A stretch of DNA of 64,000 nucleotides, taken from NCBI GenBank assembly GCA_949291515.1, contig CASEVY010000007.1, positions 310,001 through 374,000 of the forward strand, in the 5' to 3' direction. Position 1 is the stretch's first letter; every line of letters begins with the position of its first letter. This document shows, one piece after another, positions 23,366 through 31,774 of this stretch. Under the pieces are notes generated by a model. It had not been told where the DNA came from, did no database searches, and was given only the letters and a program-made list of their open reading frames with translations. A program made the translations under genes and the position numbers. Source of the stretch: an uncultured bacterium. Its GTDB lineage: Bacteria; Elusimicrobiota; Elusimicrobia; Elusimicrobiales; Elusimicrobiaceae.

Positions 23366-24274
23366 TTATATTTTCCCTTCTTTTATTTTTTTCCACACGT
23401 CCTTAAAATCTTTGGGCGGCGCGGCTTTAAAGGAAAGCTTTTCCCCGTTAAAAGGATGGAGAAACTCCAGCTTCGCGGCGTGAAGCATCAGCCGCGGCGC
23501 CTGCGCGCCTTTGTAAAGCCAATCGCCCAATACGGGGTATCCCAGCCAGCTCATATGCACGCGCAGTTGATTCGTCCGCCCCGTTTTCGGGTGCAGTTCC
23601 ATAAAGCAAAAGCCGTTGGCGCGTTCTTTAACTTTGTATTCGGTTATGGCTTCCCGGCCGAGCGGCGAGGCTTTTATCTTGCCGCCGCTTACCCTGCCGA
23701 TGGGTACGTTTATTATTCCTTCGTCCTGCGGCAGGTTCCCGCAGCAAATGGCATTGTAAGTCTTTGACATTTCCCTGTCGGCGAACATAGCGCTTGCCGC
23801 CTGTTGGAAATCTTCGTTTTTCGCTATAAGCATAATGCCGCTGGTTTCCCTGTCCAAGCGGTGCACAAGGCCCGCTCGGGGCGGATTTTCAAAGTTTTTT
23901 ATCTTGCTTTTTAACAGTACGCTTACCAAGGTTTCTTCCATATTTTCCAAGACTTCCGGGTTTTCTTCCCATACGGAGCTTTGCGGGTGCACCAACAGGC
24001 CCGCAGGTTTGTTTATTACCAGAAAGTCTTTCGTTTCCGCGACGGTTATTTCTTTAAGGTCCAAACTTACGGAGCTTTGCGGCCAGCTTATTTCAACAAT
24101 GTCGCCGTCTTCCAGCGGCCAAGAGGGTTTCCTCTCTTTTCCGTTGACCGACACCGCCCCGCTTTTTATCAGGTTCTGTATAAAATTTCGGGGATAATTT
24201 TCGCAATACTCCGTAACGAAAATATCCAAACGTTTGCTTTTCCCCTCAAATATTATCGTTTGTTTTTTTTGCAT
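23366..24274 (-). CDS. RluA-family 23S rRNA pseudouridine synthase (RluD-like)
   Basis: 302 residues. N-terminal S4 RNA-binding domain (FIQNLIKSGAVSVNGKERK, about 30-48), then the catalytic domain with AGLVHRLDRETSGIMLIAK (about 137-155, catalytic Asp in HRLD), and GRTNQLRVHMSWLGYPVLGD. RluD makes pseudouridines in helix 69 of 23S rRNA; RluC would be the alternative and cannot be excluded. Its start overlaps the lgt end by 29 bases; last gene of the pgm-eno operon. Confidence 0.93.
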   Translation of the reverse strand: MQKKQTIIFEGKSKRLDIFVTEYCENYPRNFIQNLIKSGAVSVNGKERKPSWPLEDGDIVEISWPQSSVSLDLKEITVAETKDFLVINKPAGLLVHPQSSVWEENPEVLENMEETLVSVLLKSKIKNFENPPRAGLVHRLDRETSGIMLIAKNEDFQQAASAMFADREMSKTYNAICCGNLPQDEGIINVPIGRVSGGKIKASPLGREAITEYKVKERANGFCFMELHPKTGRTNQLRVHMSWLGYPVLGDWLYKGAQAPRLMLHAAKLEFLHPFNGEKLSFKAAPPKDFKDVWKKIKEGKI

Positions 24275-25025
24275 AGTTCCTCTTTGCCAAAAAGACCGCC
24301 GTCGCCGCCGCCAAAATCAGGGCTATTATCTGCGAAGGCGAAAGACCGAGAAAAAATCCGCCTCTGTCGTCGGCGCGCATAAATTCCGTAAGAAATCTTA
24401 TCAGCGAATAGCCCAATACGTAAGCGGCAGTCATATTGCCTTCTTTTTGGGGTTTCTTCGCCATTTTGTTAAGCGCCAGAAAAAGCAGAAAAACCAATCC
24501 AGCCTCTATAATTTGTATTGGGTAAAGCGTGTGATTGTGCAAATGTTCGGGCACAAGGGAATCGGGGCTGGTAAAGCGGACGCCCAAATACTGCGGAGCT
24601 TCTTTACCGTAGCAACAGCCCGCCAGAAAACAGCCCACTCTGCCTATAGCGTGGCCCAGCGCCACCGCCGGCGCGAAGAAATCCGCCGCTTTAAAAAACG
24701 GTATTTTATTCTTCCTTACGGCCCATAAGCCCGCCGCGCCCGCGCCGATAAGCCCGCCGAAAAAGACAAAGCCGTAGCGCAGTTTTTCAATAAGGCCGGA
24801 GGCGGAAAAAGCGTCGTAGTTAAACAGTATGAAAAATAATTTCCCGCCTATCAGCGCGCCTAAAATAAGATAGAAAATTATATCCAGCAGTTTATCTTTG
24901 TTTAAGCCCAAACGCTCTCTGTATTGAAGGCAATAAAATATAGCCGCCAAATAGCCCAGCGCCGTCATTACGCCGTACATCGGTATGGCTTTGCCGAAAA
25001 TTTCAGGCAGCAGATAAGGATACAT
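24246..25025 (-). CDS. lgt: Prolipoprotein diacylglyceryl transferase
   Basis: 259 residues, about seven membrane helices. Transfers diacylglycerol from phosphatidylglycerol to the lipobox cysteine of prolipoproteins, the first step of lipoprotein maturation. The Lgt signature is near-perfect: HAIGRVGCFLAGCCYG (about 124-139). FFGGLIGAG and a C-terminal RFLTEFMRADDRG match the conserved arginine-bearing helices. Explains maturation of the several lipoproteins seen in this window. Overlaps the HAD phosphatase gene by 23 bases. Confidence 0.96.
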   Translation of the reverse strand: MYPYLLPEIFGKAIPMYGVMTALGYLAAIFYCLQYRERLGLNKDKLLDIIFYLILGALIGGKLFFILFNYDAFSASGLIEKLRYGFVFFGGLIGAGAAGLWAVRKNKIPFFKAADFFAPAVALGHAIGRVGCFLAGCCYGKEAPQYLGVRFTSPDSLVPEHLHNHTLYPIQIIEAGLVFLLFLALNKMAKKPQKEGNMTAAYVLGYSLIRFLTEFMRADDRGGFFLGLSPSQIIALILAAATAVFLAKRNYAKKTNDNI

Positions 25026-25656
25026 TTTCCCTCCTTAATAAAGCCAAAGCGGCGGTATAATCACTAAAAGTATTATGCGGTATATGGTTCTTTTTTAACA
25101 GAGCCTCAAGCCTTGAAGTGGCAAATACTATATCGGCCGCTTTGGCCGCGTTGAAGTCGCCGGGTCCGTCACCGAAAAATATCACTTTGCAGCCCTGCTC
25201 CTTATAATGCCTTACTCTGGACTCTTTAAACTCTTCCATACTAAGCCCGTTATAGTTCGGGAAAGATACTTCTATCCCTTCGGGCTTTATTACACCAGTT
25301 ACGCTGCCGATGCGTATCGGCCCGCAGTCAAAGGCTTTAAGTACGGGTTTGATGTAAATGTCAAGGCCGCCCGAGGCGATTTCAAAGGGGATATTGTTTT
25401 CTTCGGCGTAGCGGCACAGTTCTTTAAAGCCGGGGCGCACCAAAGCTTTTTGTAATATTATCGCTTCAAAATCTTCCTTGGTCGTTTTTACCGAACCGAA
25501 ATGGCTTCGCATCCACTCGCGCGCGTCCGCTTTGCTGTTATAGGCGTGTTCTATTTTCTGAGGAGTGGTAAGCCCGTAATGCAGGCACAGGGCATTGCCT
25601 ATGTCCTCGGTAGTGATGGTTCCGTCAAAATCGGTGATGAGAGCGTATTTCGTCAT
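25003..25656 (-). CDS. HAD-superfamily phosphatase (MtnX/PSP-like)
   Basis: 217 residues. HAD class IB. Motif I DFDGTIT with nucleophile Asp9 and Asp11, motif II ASGG (about 94-97), motif III/IV FFGDGPGDFNAAKAADIVFA (about 164-183). The order and the DFDGTITTEDIGN start resemble MtnX (methionine-salvage phosphatase) and phosphoserine-phosphatase-like enzymes. No other salvage gene is nearby, so substrate is open. Overlaps neighbours by 4 and 23 bases in a tight operon. Confidence 0.85.
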   Translation of the reverse strand: MTKYALITDFDGTITTEDIGNALCLHYGLTTPQKIEHAYNSKADAREWMRSHFGSVKTTKEDFEAIILQKALVRPGFKELCRYAEENNIPFEIASGGLDIYIKPVLKAFDCGPIRIGSVTGVIKPEGIEVSFPNYNGLSMEEFKESRVRHYKEQGCKVIFFGDGPGDFNAAKAADIVFATSRLEALLKKNHIPHNTFSDYTAALALLRRENVSLSAA

Positions 25657-26279
25657 ATAATGTCTTCGAAGTTGTCTGGCTCCCTTAAGGCCATTTTTAT
25701 GAAAGGATTGTTTTTTACTTCTTTTTCTATGGTGGTAATGCCTGTCCCGTCCGCGCCGTAGGAGTGGCCAGCATAAACTATCGTTTTGCCCGGCAGCGTA
25801 GCCAGACGCTGGAGGCTTTTTGACATTTCCCTCGGATTGGAACCCGGCAAATCGGTTCTGCCGCAGGCATTGGGGAACAGCGTATCGCCCGTAAAAAGTA
25901 TATCGCCTATTTTAATGCATACCGAGCCTTTCGTATGGCCGGGCGTACTTAAAAATTCCACGTTCAAGCCCGCTATTTTAGTCTTGAAATCGCCTTCGTA
26001 AGTAATAAGGTCCTCTTCCGGCAGAGAACTGTTATAGGCGTCGGCCGCGTTGATGTATCCTTTGATTTGGTATTTGCTCATCAGTTCGTGCGAGCCGGTA
26101 ACGTGGTCGTAATGGCCGTGCGTAAACAGTACGGCTTCTGGCTTCAGTTTTTCTTCCTCGATAAGTTTATAGATGGCTTTCATATCCCAAGTCGGGTCTA
26201 TTATCAAAGCCTTGCCTTTGTGTTCAACGATATAGGTGCAGTTGGCCATTTCGCCAAGTTGGAGAATGTATACTTTCAT
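25653..26279 (-). CDS. Metallo-beta-lactamase-fold hydrolase (glyoxalase II-like)
   Basis: 208 residues. Metal-binding set: THGHYDH (about 53-59, HxHxDH), TPGHTKGSVC (third His), FTGDTLFPNACGRTDLPG (bridging Asp) and YAGHSYG (last His). This is the short YcbL-type glyoxalase II branch. In that branch substrates are often glutathione or other thioester hydrolysis products, but glutathione use in this anaerobe is unknown. Overlaps both neighbours by four bases. Confidence 0.92.
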   Translation of the reverse strand: MKVYILQLGEMANCTYIVEHKGKALIIDPTWDMKAIYKLIEEEKLKPEAVLFTHGHYDHVTGSHELMSKYQIKGYINAADAYNSSLPEEDLITYEGDFKTKIAGLNVEFLSTPGHTKGSVCIKIGDILFTGDTLFPNACGRTDLPGSNPREMSKSLQRLATLPGKTIVYAGHSYGADGTGITTIEKEVKNNPFIKMALREPDNFEDII

Positions 26280-26551
26280 TTTTCTATCCTAAATTCAATT
26301 TCGCCGGGTTTTACCATATGGTATTTGACGCGCGCCGTTCTTTGCAGGTAGGAAGTGTCGCCGTCCAATATCTTTTGATATTCCGCGGTAAGTTCTTTAT
26401 ATTCCTCGTCAAGCGCGGCGGAATGGGCGTTAAGTTTTTTCAGCTCGAAGATATTATGCATCAGGCTGAAAAAATTACCGTTAAACAACAGTATCGCCGC
26501 CATTGCCGCCGCTATTATCAAAAATGTTTTCGCTTTCTTTATAAAACTCAT
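26276..26551 (-). CDS. ftsB: Septum formation initiator (FtsB/DivIC family)
   Basis: 91 residues: short cytoplasmic N-terminus, one membrane helix (about 9-30), periplasmic coiled coil (LKKLNAHSAALDEEYKELTAEYQKI, about 37-61) and the family C-terminal motif LQRTARVKYHMVKPGEIEF. FtsB works with FtsL/FtsQ in divisome assembly. Location directly after eno is the classical bacterial arrangement (eno-ftsB) and supports the call. Confidence 0.9.
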   Translation of the reverse strand: MSFIKKAKTFLIIAAAMAAILLFNGNFFSLMHNIFELKKLNAHSAALDEEYKELTAEYQKILDGDTSYLQRTARVKYHMVKPGEIEFRIEK

Positions 26552-27816
26552 TTCCTAAATACCGTATCTTTCGCGTAAAGCGCTTTCTTGCCGAGTTCCT
26601 CTTCTATTACCAAAAGACGGTTGTATTTTGCCAAGCGCTCGCTTCTGGCCGGCGCGCCGGTTTTTATGGCGCCAGCATTTACGGCTGCCGCCAAATCGGC
26701 TATAAAGCTGTCTTCCGTTTCGCCGGAGCGATGCGATATTATGCAGGAATATCCCGCCGCCTTGGCCGAATATATTACGTCTATCGTTTCGCTTACGCTG
26801 CCTATCTGATTTAATTTTATCAAAATTGAATTGGCCGCTTTTTCCGCTATGCCGCGCTCAAGACGTTTCCTGTTCGTTACGAATAAATCGTCGCCCACTA
26901 TATTTATCTTCCCGCCAAGCTTGGCCGTGAAATGGCGCCAGCCTTCCCAATCGTCTTCCTGAAGGGGATCTTCTATCGACACTAAAGGATATCGTTTAAT
27001 CCAATCGCCGTAAATTTCCGTCATCTGGGCGGAGGTCCTTTTCTTCCCTTCAAATTTATAAAGACCGTCCTGATAAAACTCGCTTGCCGCGGCGTCCAGC
27101 GCGAGGCTCATTTCAGGATATCCCGCTTTTTTTGCCGCTTCAATAATCGTTTTGAGCACCGCGGAATGTTTGCTTATCTTGGGCGCGAAACCGCCTTCGT
27201 CGCCGACCGCGGTTACCATTCCTTTTTTGGCCAAATCCTTTTTTAAAACGTGATATGTTTCCGCCGCCGCGCGCAGAGCCTCCTTAAAAGAAGAAGCGAA
27301 AGCGGGCACTATCATAAATTCCTGCACGTCCAAGCCGCTGTCGGCGTGTTTGCCGCCGTTGATAATATTTAACATCGGCGTAGGCATAAGCCACGTCTTT
27401 TCCTTAAGAGAATAAACCTCTCTGATATGGCGGTAGAGCGGCTTTTTGTTTGACGCGGCGCCAGCTCTCAACGCGGCCATAGATACCGCCAATATCGCGT
27501 TTGCGCCAAGGCGGGATTTATTTTCCGTCCCGTCTAAATCCAGCATTATTTGGTCCAGCGCGCGGATATTATCGGCGTCTTTTCCTTTAAGAGCTTTTTC
27601 TATCTTGGAAACATTCTTTACCGCTTTTAGTACGCCTTTGCCGTTGTAGCGCGCGTCATTGTCGCGCAGTTCCAAAGCCTCGTGGCTGCCCGTAGAGGCC
27701 CCGCTCGGCACCGCCGCCGAGCCTGATGCCCCGTTTTGCAAAATTACGTCTGCCTCTACGGTGGGAAATCCGCGCGAGTCCAAAACTTCCCTAGCTTTTA
27801 TTGCCGTTATTTTCAT
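26548..27816 (-). CDS. eno: Enolase
   Basis: 422 residues. Converts 2-phosphoglycerate to phosphoenolpyruvate. Clear landmarks: REVLDSRGFPTVEADV, PSGASTGSHEALELRD (flexible loop with Ser/His), GDEGGFAPKI, the Mg ligands in SLALDAAASEFY, SIEDPLQEDDW and VGDDLFVTN, then KLNQIGSVSET and SHRSGETEDSFIADL with the catalytic Lys and His. Strong RBS AAGGGGG. Second in the pgm operon and four-base-coupled to ftsB. Confidence 0.98.
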   Translation of the reverse strand: MKITAIKAREVLDSRGFPTVEADVILQNGASGSAAVPSGASTGSHEALELRDNDARYNGKGVLKAVKNVSKIEKALKGKDADNIRALDQIMLDLDGTENKSRLGANAILAVSMAALRAGAASNKKPLYRHIREVYSLKEKTWLMPTPMLNIINGGKHADSGLDVQEFMIVPAFASSFKEALRAAAETYHVLKKDLAKKGMVTAVGDEGGFAPKISKHSAVLKTIIEAAKKAGYPEMSLALDAAASEFYQDGLYKFEGKKRTSAQMTEIYGDWIKRYPLVSIEDPLQEDDWEGWRHFTAKLGGKINIVGDDLFVTNRKRLERGIAEKAANSILIKLNQIGSVSETIDVIYSAKAAGYSCIISHRSGETEDSFIADLAAAVNAGAIKTGAPARSERLAKYNRLLVIEEELGKKALYAKDTVFRK

Positions 27817-27841
27817 ACTGCTACCCCCTTGATTAACGCCT

Positions 27842-29323
27842 TTAGTTTTCCGATAAGGATTGTATTATTTTTTGGGCTTCCGCTATAAGTTTTGCGGGAG
27901 ATTCTTCTTCCTTGGCTTCCGCGTAAATCCTTATCAGATGTTCAGTGCCGGACGGCCTTAAAGCCAGCCAGCTGCCGTTCCTTAAAATAAATTTGAAACC
28001 GTCGGTTTGGTCTATCCTCCAAACGGAAGTTTTATTTATTGACAGCGGCGGCCGCAGGTTGAGTTTTTCCATAATTTGGTTTATCTCTATCTCGCGCTTG
28101 GGGATACTCACTTTCTTATCGTAGTACATATTGTATTTCTTATAAAAATCCTTGAAAAGCTGCTTCAGCGTTTTCCCGCTTACCGCCAGCATTTCCAAAG
28201 TAAGCATACAAGCCGCCAGGCCGTCTTTATCGGGCATATGATTGGATATGGCTATGCCGCCAGATTCTTCCGCCCCGAAGATGTATTGACCGGTCATCAT
28301 AAGTTCGTTTATGTATTTGAAGCCTACGGGCGTTTCTCTTATCGCCAAGCCGTGCGCTTTTGCCACTTCGTCTATCAAATTTGTTGTTATTAAGCTCCTG
28401 CACACTCTGCCTTTTTGGCCGCGGTACTCTATTATATGCTCCAGGAGTATAGGTGCGATTTGGTTCGGCGAAATCCAATATCCGTCGGGCCCGATTATGC
28501 CGAATTTGTCGCAGTCGCTGTTGCAGGCTATGCCGATGTCGAGCTTCTTTTTGACTACCAATTTGCTCAATTCCGCAAGCGCGATCGGCCCGGCATTGGG
28601 CACCTTCCCGCCGAATAGCACGTCAGTACCCTCGTGCAGCCCTTCTACCTCGCAGCCGCAAAGCTCCAGAAACTCCCGGAAGTAATTGTCGGCAGTGCCG
28701 AAAAGCGGATCTATGCCAACCTTCAGTTTCGCTTTCTTTATAGCTTTTACGTTTATCAGGGTGGCCAGATGTTTAATGTATTCGTCCCTGAAATTAAATT
28801 CGCTTACTGCGGAATTTTTGTATCCGAATTCCGGCAGTTCCTTTACGGATCCGGCTGCGGGCGTATTGGCTTCAATATCGGATATAACCTCATTATTGGC
28901 GATGCCGCCGTAATATGAAATCCATTTAAGACCGTTTTGGAAATAGTCGGCCTCGCTGGCTGTAATTACAACCGCGCCTACGGCTCCTTCCTTAAGGACG
29001 GCCCATTCCGCCACAGGCGTAGGCAAAGGGTATAAAGCTCTTTTGACGCTTATGCCTTTGGACGCCAAAACGTCGCAGACTATATCTGCGAATTTATCCG
29101 ACATAAACCTGGTGTCCGTACCCACTATGACAAGCGGCCTTCTGAATTTAAAACCTCTTTCGCGTATGTGTTTTTGGTATCCTTCGCCTTCAAATCCGTA
29201 ATACTCGTCCGTAAATATGTGTTCGGCTATGGCAACGGAGAGTCTGTAAATGGTTTGAGCGGTGACATTTTCCGCAATGGTGCCTCTGAACCCGGCGGTA
29301 GAAAATTTGATATCATTAGCCAT
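27842..29323 (-). CDS. Phosphohexomutase (PGM/PMM family) with altered active-site motifs
   Basis: 493 residues from the ATG at 29323 (GAGG upstream); a longer in-frame extension to 29728 runs into the lptF gene on the other strand and is not real. The fold is alpha-D-phosphohexomutase with four domains: STAGFRGTIAEN, then the serine loop, metal loop, EESGG sugar loop and RPSGTE phosphate loop. The serine loop reads TASEAD (Ser123) instead of TASHNP, and the metal loop reads NSDCDK (268-273) instead of DGDGDR. Two of three Asp remain. The paralogue at the right edge of the window has the canonical DGDGDR. Activity may be altered. Confidence 0.85.
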   Translation of the reverse strand: MANDIKFSTAGFRGTIAENVTAQTIYRLSVAIAEHIFTDEYYGFEGEGYQKHIRERGFKFRRPLVIVGTDTRFMSDKFADIVCDVLASKGISVKRALYPLPTPVAEWAVLKEGAVGAVVITASEADYFQNGLKWISYYGGIANNEVISDIEANTPAAGSVKELPEFGYKNSAVSEFNFRDEYIKHLATLINVKAIKKAKLKVGIDPLFGTADNYFREFLELCGCEVEGLHEGTDVLFGGKVPNAGPIALAELSKLVVKKKLDIGIACNSDCDKFGIIGPDGYWISPNQIAPILLEHIIEYRGQKGRVCRSLITTNLIDEVAKAHGLAIRETPVGFKYINELMMTGQYIFGAEESGGIAISNHMPDKDGLAACMLTLEMLAVSGKTLKQLFKDFYKKYNMYYDKKVSIPKREIEINQIMEKLNLRPPLSINKTSVWRIDQTDGFKFILRNGSWLALRPSGTEHLIRIYAEAKEEESPAKLIAEAQKIIQSLSEN

Positions 29324-29464
29324 AAATACCTCAATAATATATAAATCTGTTAAAGCAATATACAAAAATTTAAGCCAAAAGGAAAGACGCGTCGCTAAAC
29401 GGTTTGTAGCGGCGCTTCGTTTTGCCAGGCTTTTGCACCTGCCGCAACGGGGCTTGTATATATT

Positions 29465-29473
29465 TGCTAAAAT
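29465..29473 (+). promoter_or_regulatory. Extended -10 exactly 7 bases before the lptF start
   Basis: TGC-TAAAAT with the hexamer at 29468-29473; expected transcript start is 29480, which is the first base of the GTG start codon. No Shine-Dalgarno sequence is present, suggesting a leaderless message. A 9-bp hairpin (29389-29415) lies upstream. Confidence 0.5.
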
Positions 29474-29479
29474 AATTCT

Positions 29480-30589
29480 GTGCCTGGAATAATATTTAAA
29501 TATATATCCAAAAATTTGGCGATATTCTTTTTGGGGATATTGTTCGTATTCGTTTTTGTTGTTTTTATGGGACAGTTTTCCCAAATTTTTACCTATGCAA
29601 TGAACTATGGCGCCGATGTCTTTTGGGTCTTTGCCACTATGATGTATATGGTCCCGGATATATTGGTGCTTAGCGTGCCTATGGCTTTGCAAATCGCAAT
29701 TTTGATGACGCTTACTTCTATGGGTCAAACGGGCGAGATTATGGCTCTGCGCGCCGCCGGATTCTCTTTTATGGAAATAGCGCGCCCGGTTCTGATTTTC
29801 GCGCTGCTGCTAGTGGCCGTTATGACGGCGCTTAACGGCTGGCTCAGCCCTTTGGGCAGGCATCACGTTGAGCAAAGCAAGGAGGATATAGCCTCCAAAA
29901 TATCGAAAGTAAATATAGAACCGCGCACTTTTATAGATTTGGGCGACTGGGATTTGTTCGCCGAGGACGTAGATAAAGACAGTAATATTATTTATCAGGT
30001 GCATCTTTCCCGCAAGAACGACGACACCGCCCTAAGCACTAAAGTAAATGCGTCCAGCGGCAAAGTGGATATAGGTTCCCAGGGCATAACGCTTACTTTG
30101 TTTAAAGGGCAGATGCAGAGGGTGTATTCTTTGGACAGCAGGAAGATAATAACTTCGGAATTTAACAAATATGAAGTCTATATCCCGCTGAGCCAGAAAA
30201 ACACCGATGACCGCCGTATGAAAGCGGCGGAGCTTACCACGCCTGCGCTCATCAAAGCGGTTAGGGCTGGGGAAGGGACAATGGGGGAAAAGGAATGGCG
30301 GGAATACCGCCCCGCAATTACATATCGTATGTCTATGGCGCTCTGCCCGCTGATATTTTTCCTTTTAAGCTGCCCGGTAGCTTTTATTACGACAAAGAAA
30401 GCCGGACGCGCCGGCGCGATGATATACAGTTTGGCGTTTATCTTCGCTTATTTCGGTTTGATAACCATAGGCAACAGCGTCGCGGAAAAGACCGATATCA
30501 CGTTTTTGGTGTACGGAGCGCCGTTCTTGCCCGTGATAGCGGGTATTGCGGCGGGCATTTATTTGTGGAAGAAGAGGCTTTCGGATTGA
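29480..30589 (+). CDS. lptF: LptF/LptG-family LPS export permease (first copy)
   Basis: 369 residues, GTG start. Six membrane helices in 3+3 arrangement around a periplasmic beta-jellyroll (about 130-265), the layout of LptF/LptG that extract LPS from the inner membrane with the LptB ATPase. Cytoplasmic coupling region: GEIMALRAAGFSFMEIARPVLIFAL (about 84-108, key GEI, RAAG). The second half ends with PVAFITTKKAGRAGAM. Assignment as F rather than G follows gene order and is not decisive. Its stop overlaps the next start by one base. Confidence 0.9.
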   Translation: MPGIIFKYISKNLAIFFLGILFVFVFVVFMGQFSQIFTYAMNYGADVFWVFATMMYMVPDILVLSVPMALQIAILMTLTSMGQTGEIMALRAAGFSFMEIARPVLIFALLLVAVMTALNGWLSPLGRHHVEQSKEDIASKISKVNIEPRTFIDLGDWDLFAEDVDKDSNIIYQVHLSRKNDDTALSTKVNASSGKVDIGSQGITLTLFKGQMQRVYSLDSRKIITSEFNKYEVYIPLSQKNTDDRRMKAAELTTPALIKAVRAGEGTMGEKEWREYRPAITYRMSMALCPLIFFLLSCPVAFITTKKAGRAGAMIYSLAFIFAYFGLITIGNSVAEKTDITFLVYGAPFLPVIAGIAAGIYLWKKRLSD

Positions 30590-31674
30590 TGAAGATTATA
30601 GACAGATACATAGCCAAGAAATTTTGGGGCCCGTTTATATTCATAATAAGCATATTTGCCGTGCTGATATTTTTGGGCGACAGTTTGGAAAAGATGCGCT
30701 GGATAAACACATACGGCACTACCTTGGCTTTGGTGCTTAAATACAGTTTTCTGACGATGCCTTCCTGGCTGATACAGGTATTGCCGGTGGCGTGCCTGCT
30801 TAGCGCGCTTTTTGTGATATCGGATATGATTTCCGGCGGGGAATGGACGGCGTGTTTGGCGGGTGGATTCTCGGTAAGGCAGATATTCAAGCCTTTGATT
30901 TTATGTATTTTCATAATAGCGGCGGCGGGCTTTTGCGTGCAGGAATTTTTTGTGCCGGATATGAGCAAGAAAGCGGAGCTTACCCGCCAGCGCAAGATAA
31001 GGGGCGAGAAAGATTGGTATTTTAACGTCCAAAACGACGTCACTTTAAGGCTGGACGGCAAGCGTGTTCTTTTTGCCAAGACGGTCAAAGCCGACGAAGG
31101 GCTTATGGAAGGTATGTTTATCGACGTATATAACGATAACTGGGCCATAAGTTCACAGATAAGCGCGCGGCGTTTTGTGTGGGACGAAGGCAAGGGCGTA
31201 TGGGTGTTTGAAGACGGTTTTATCAGGCATTTCGGCAAGAATGCAAGCATAGAGGAAGAAAGTTTCGAGGTTATGGATTCCGATTTTTCCGTTCCGCCCG
31301 ATCAAATAGCTGTAGGCAGCGCGAAGGCTTCTTATCTCAGCATAAGCGATTTGCTAAGACGCATAAAATTTTTAAAAGCCAGCGGGCTGACCAGCTATCA
31401 GGAAGAAACTTTCCTAAATGCCAAACTCGCCGCGCCTTTTGCAACAGTGATAATGTGTCTTTTGGGTATGCCTTTTGCGATAGCTTTAAAACGCTCCAGC
31501 AAATTGCTAAACATAGTGGCGGCTATAGCTATAGGCTTTACTTTTTGGTGGATAGTTTCAATGCTTACTTCCGCAGGCCAAAGCGGAATGATAAATCCGA
31601 TAGTTGCCGGTTGGCTGCCGGTAGGTTTATTTGCGATAGTGGCTTATGTGGAGTTTAAAATTCTGAGAATATAA
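30589..31674 (+). CDS. lptG: LptF/LptG-family LPS export permease (second copy)
   Basis: 361 residues from the ATG at 30589 (TGATG junction with the previous gene); an in-frame extension to 30295 lies wholly inside lptF. It has the same 3+3 helix layout with a periplasmic domain (about 125-255). The N-terminus IIDRYIAKKFWGPFIFI is typical of the family, and GGEWTACLAGGFSVRQIFKPL replaces the usual E-x-A-L-x-A-G coupling helix. Together with lptF it indicates a classical Lpt machine; lptB/C/A are outside the window. Confidence 0.9.
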   Translation: MKIIDRYIAKKFWGPFIFIISIFAVLIFLGDSLEKMRWINTYGTTLALVLKYSFLTMPSWLIQVLPVACLLSALFVISDMISGGEWTACLAGGFSVRQIFKPLILCIFIIAAAGFCVQEFFVPDMSKKAELTRQRKIRGEKDWYFNVQNDVTLRLDGKRVLFAKTVKADEGLMEGMFIDVYNDNWAISSQISARRFVWDEGKGVWVFEDGFIRHFGKNASIEEESFEVMDSDFSVPPDQIAVGSAKASYLSISDLLRRIKFLKASGLTSYQEETFLNAKLAAPFATVIMCLLGMPFAIALKRSSKLLNIVAAIAIGFTFWWIVSMLTSAGQSGMINPIVAGWLPVGLFAIVAYVEFKILRI

Positions 31675-31708
31675 TCATTTAACATTAAACATAAAGTCTA
31701 AACATATA

Positions 31709-31750
31709 AATAAGCAAGCATATAAATGATACGCTTGCTTATTATTTTTT
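31709..31750 (+). terminator. lptFG terminator
   Basis: AATAAGCAAGC (31709-31719) pairs with GCTTGCTTATT (31733-31743), 13-base loop, followed by ATTTTTT. Separates lptFG from the SprA-like gene. Confidence 0.8.
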
Positions 31751-31774
31751 ATAAAATCTAAAATAGAGGATTTT

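Noticed and set aside
29324-29728. Long N-terminal extension of the phosphohexomutase
   Set aside because: It runs antisense through lptF, is rich in His/Lys/Arg of shadow type, and a proper RBS and family start exist at 29323.
30295-30588. Upstream extension of lptG
   Set aside because: It lies within lptF in another frame; the coupled ATG at 30589 gives the family N-terminus.
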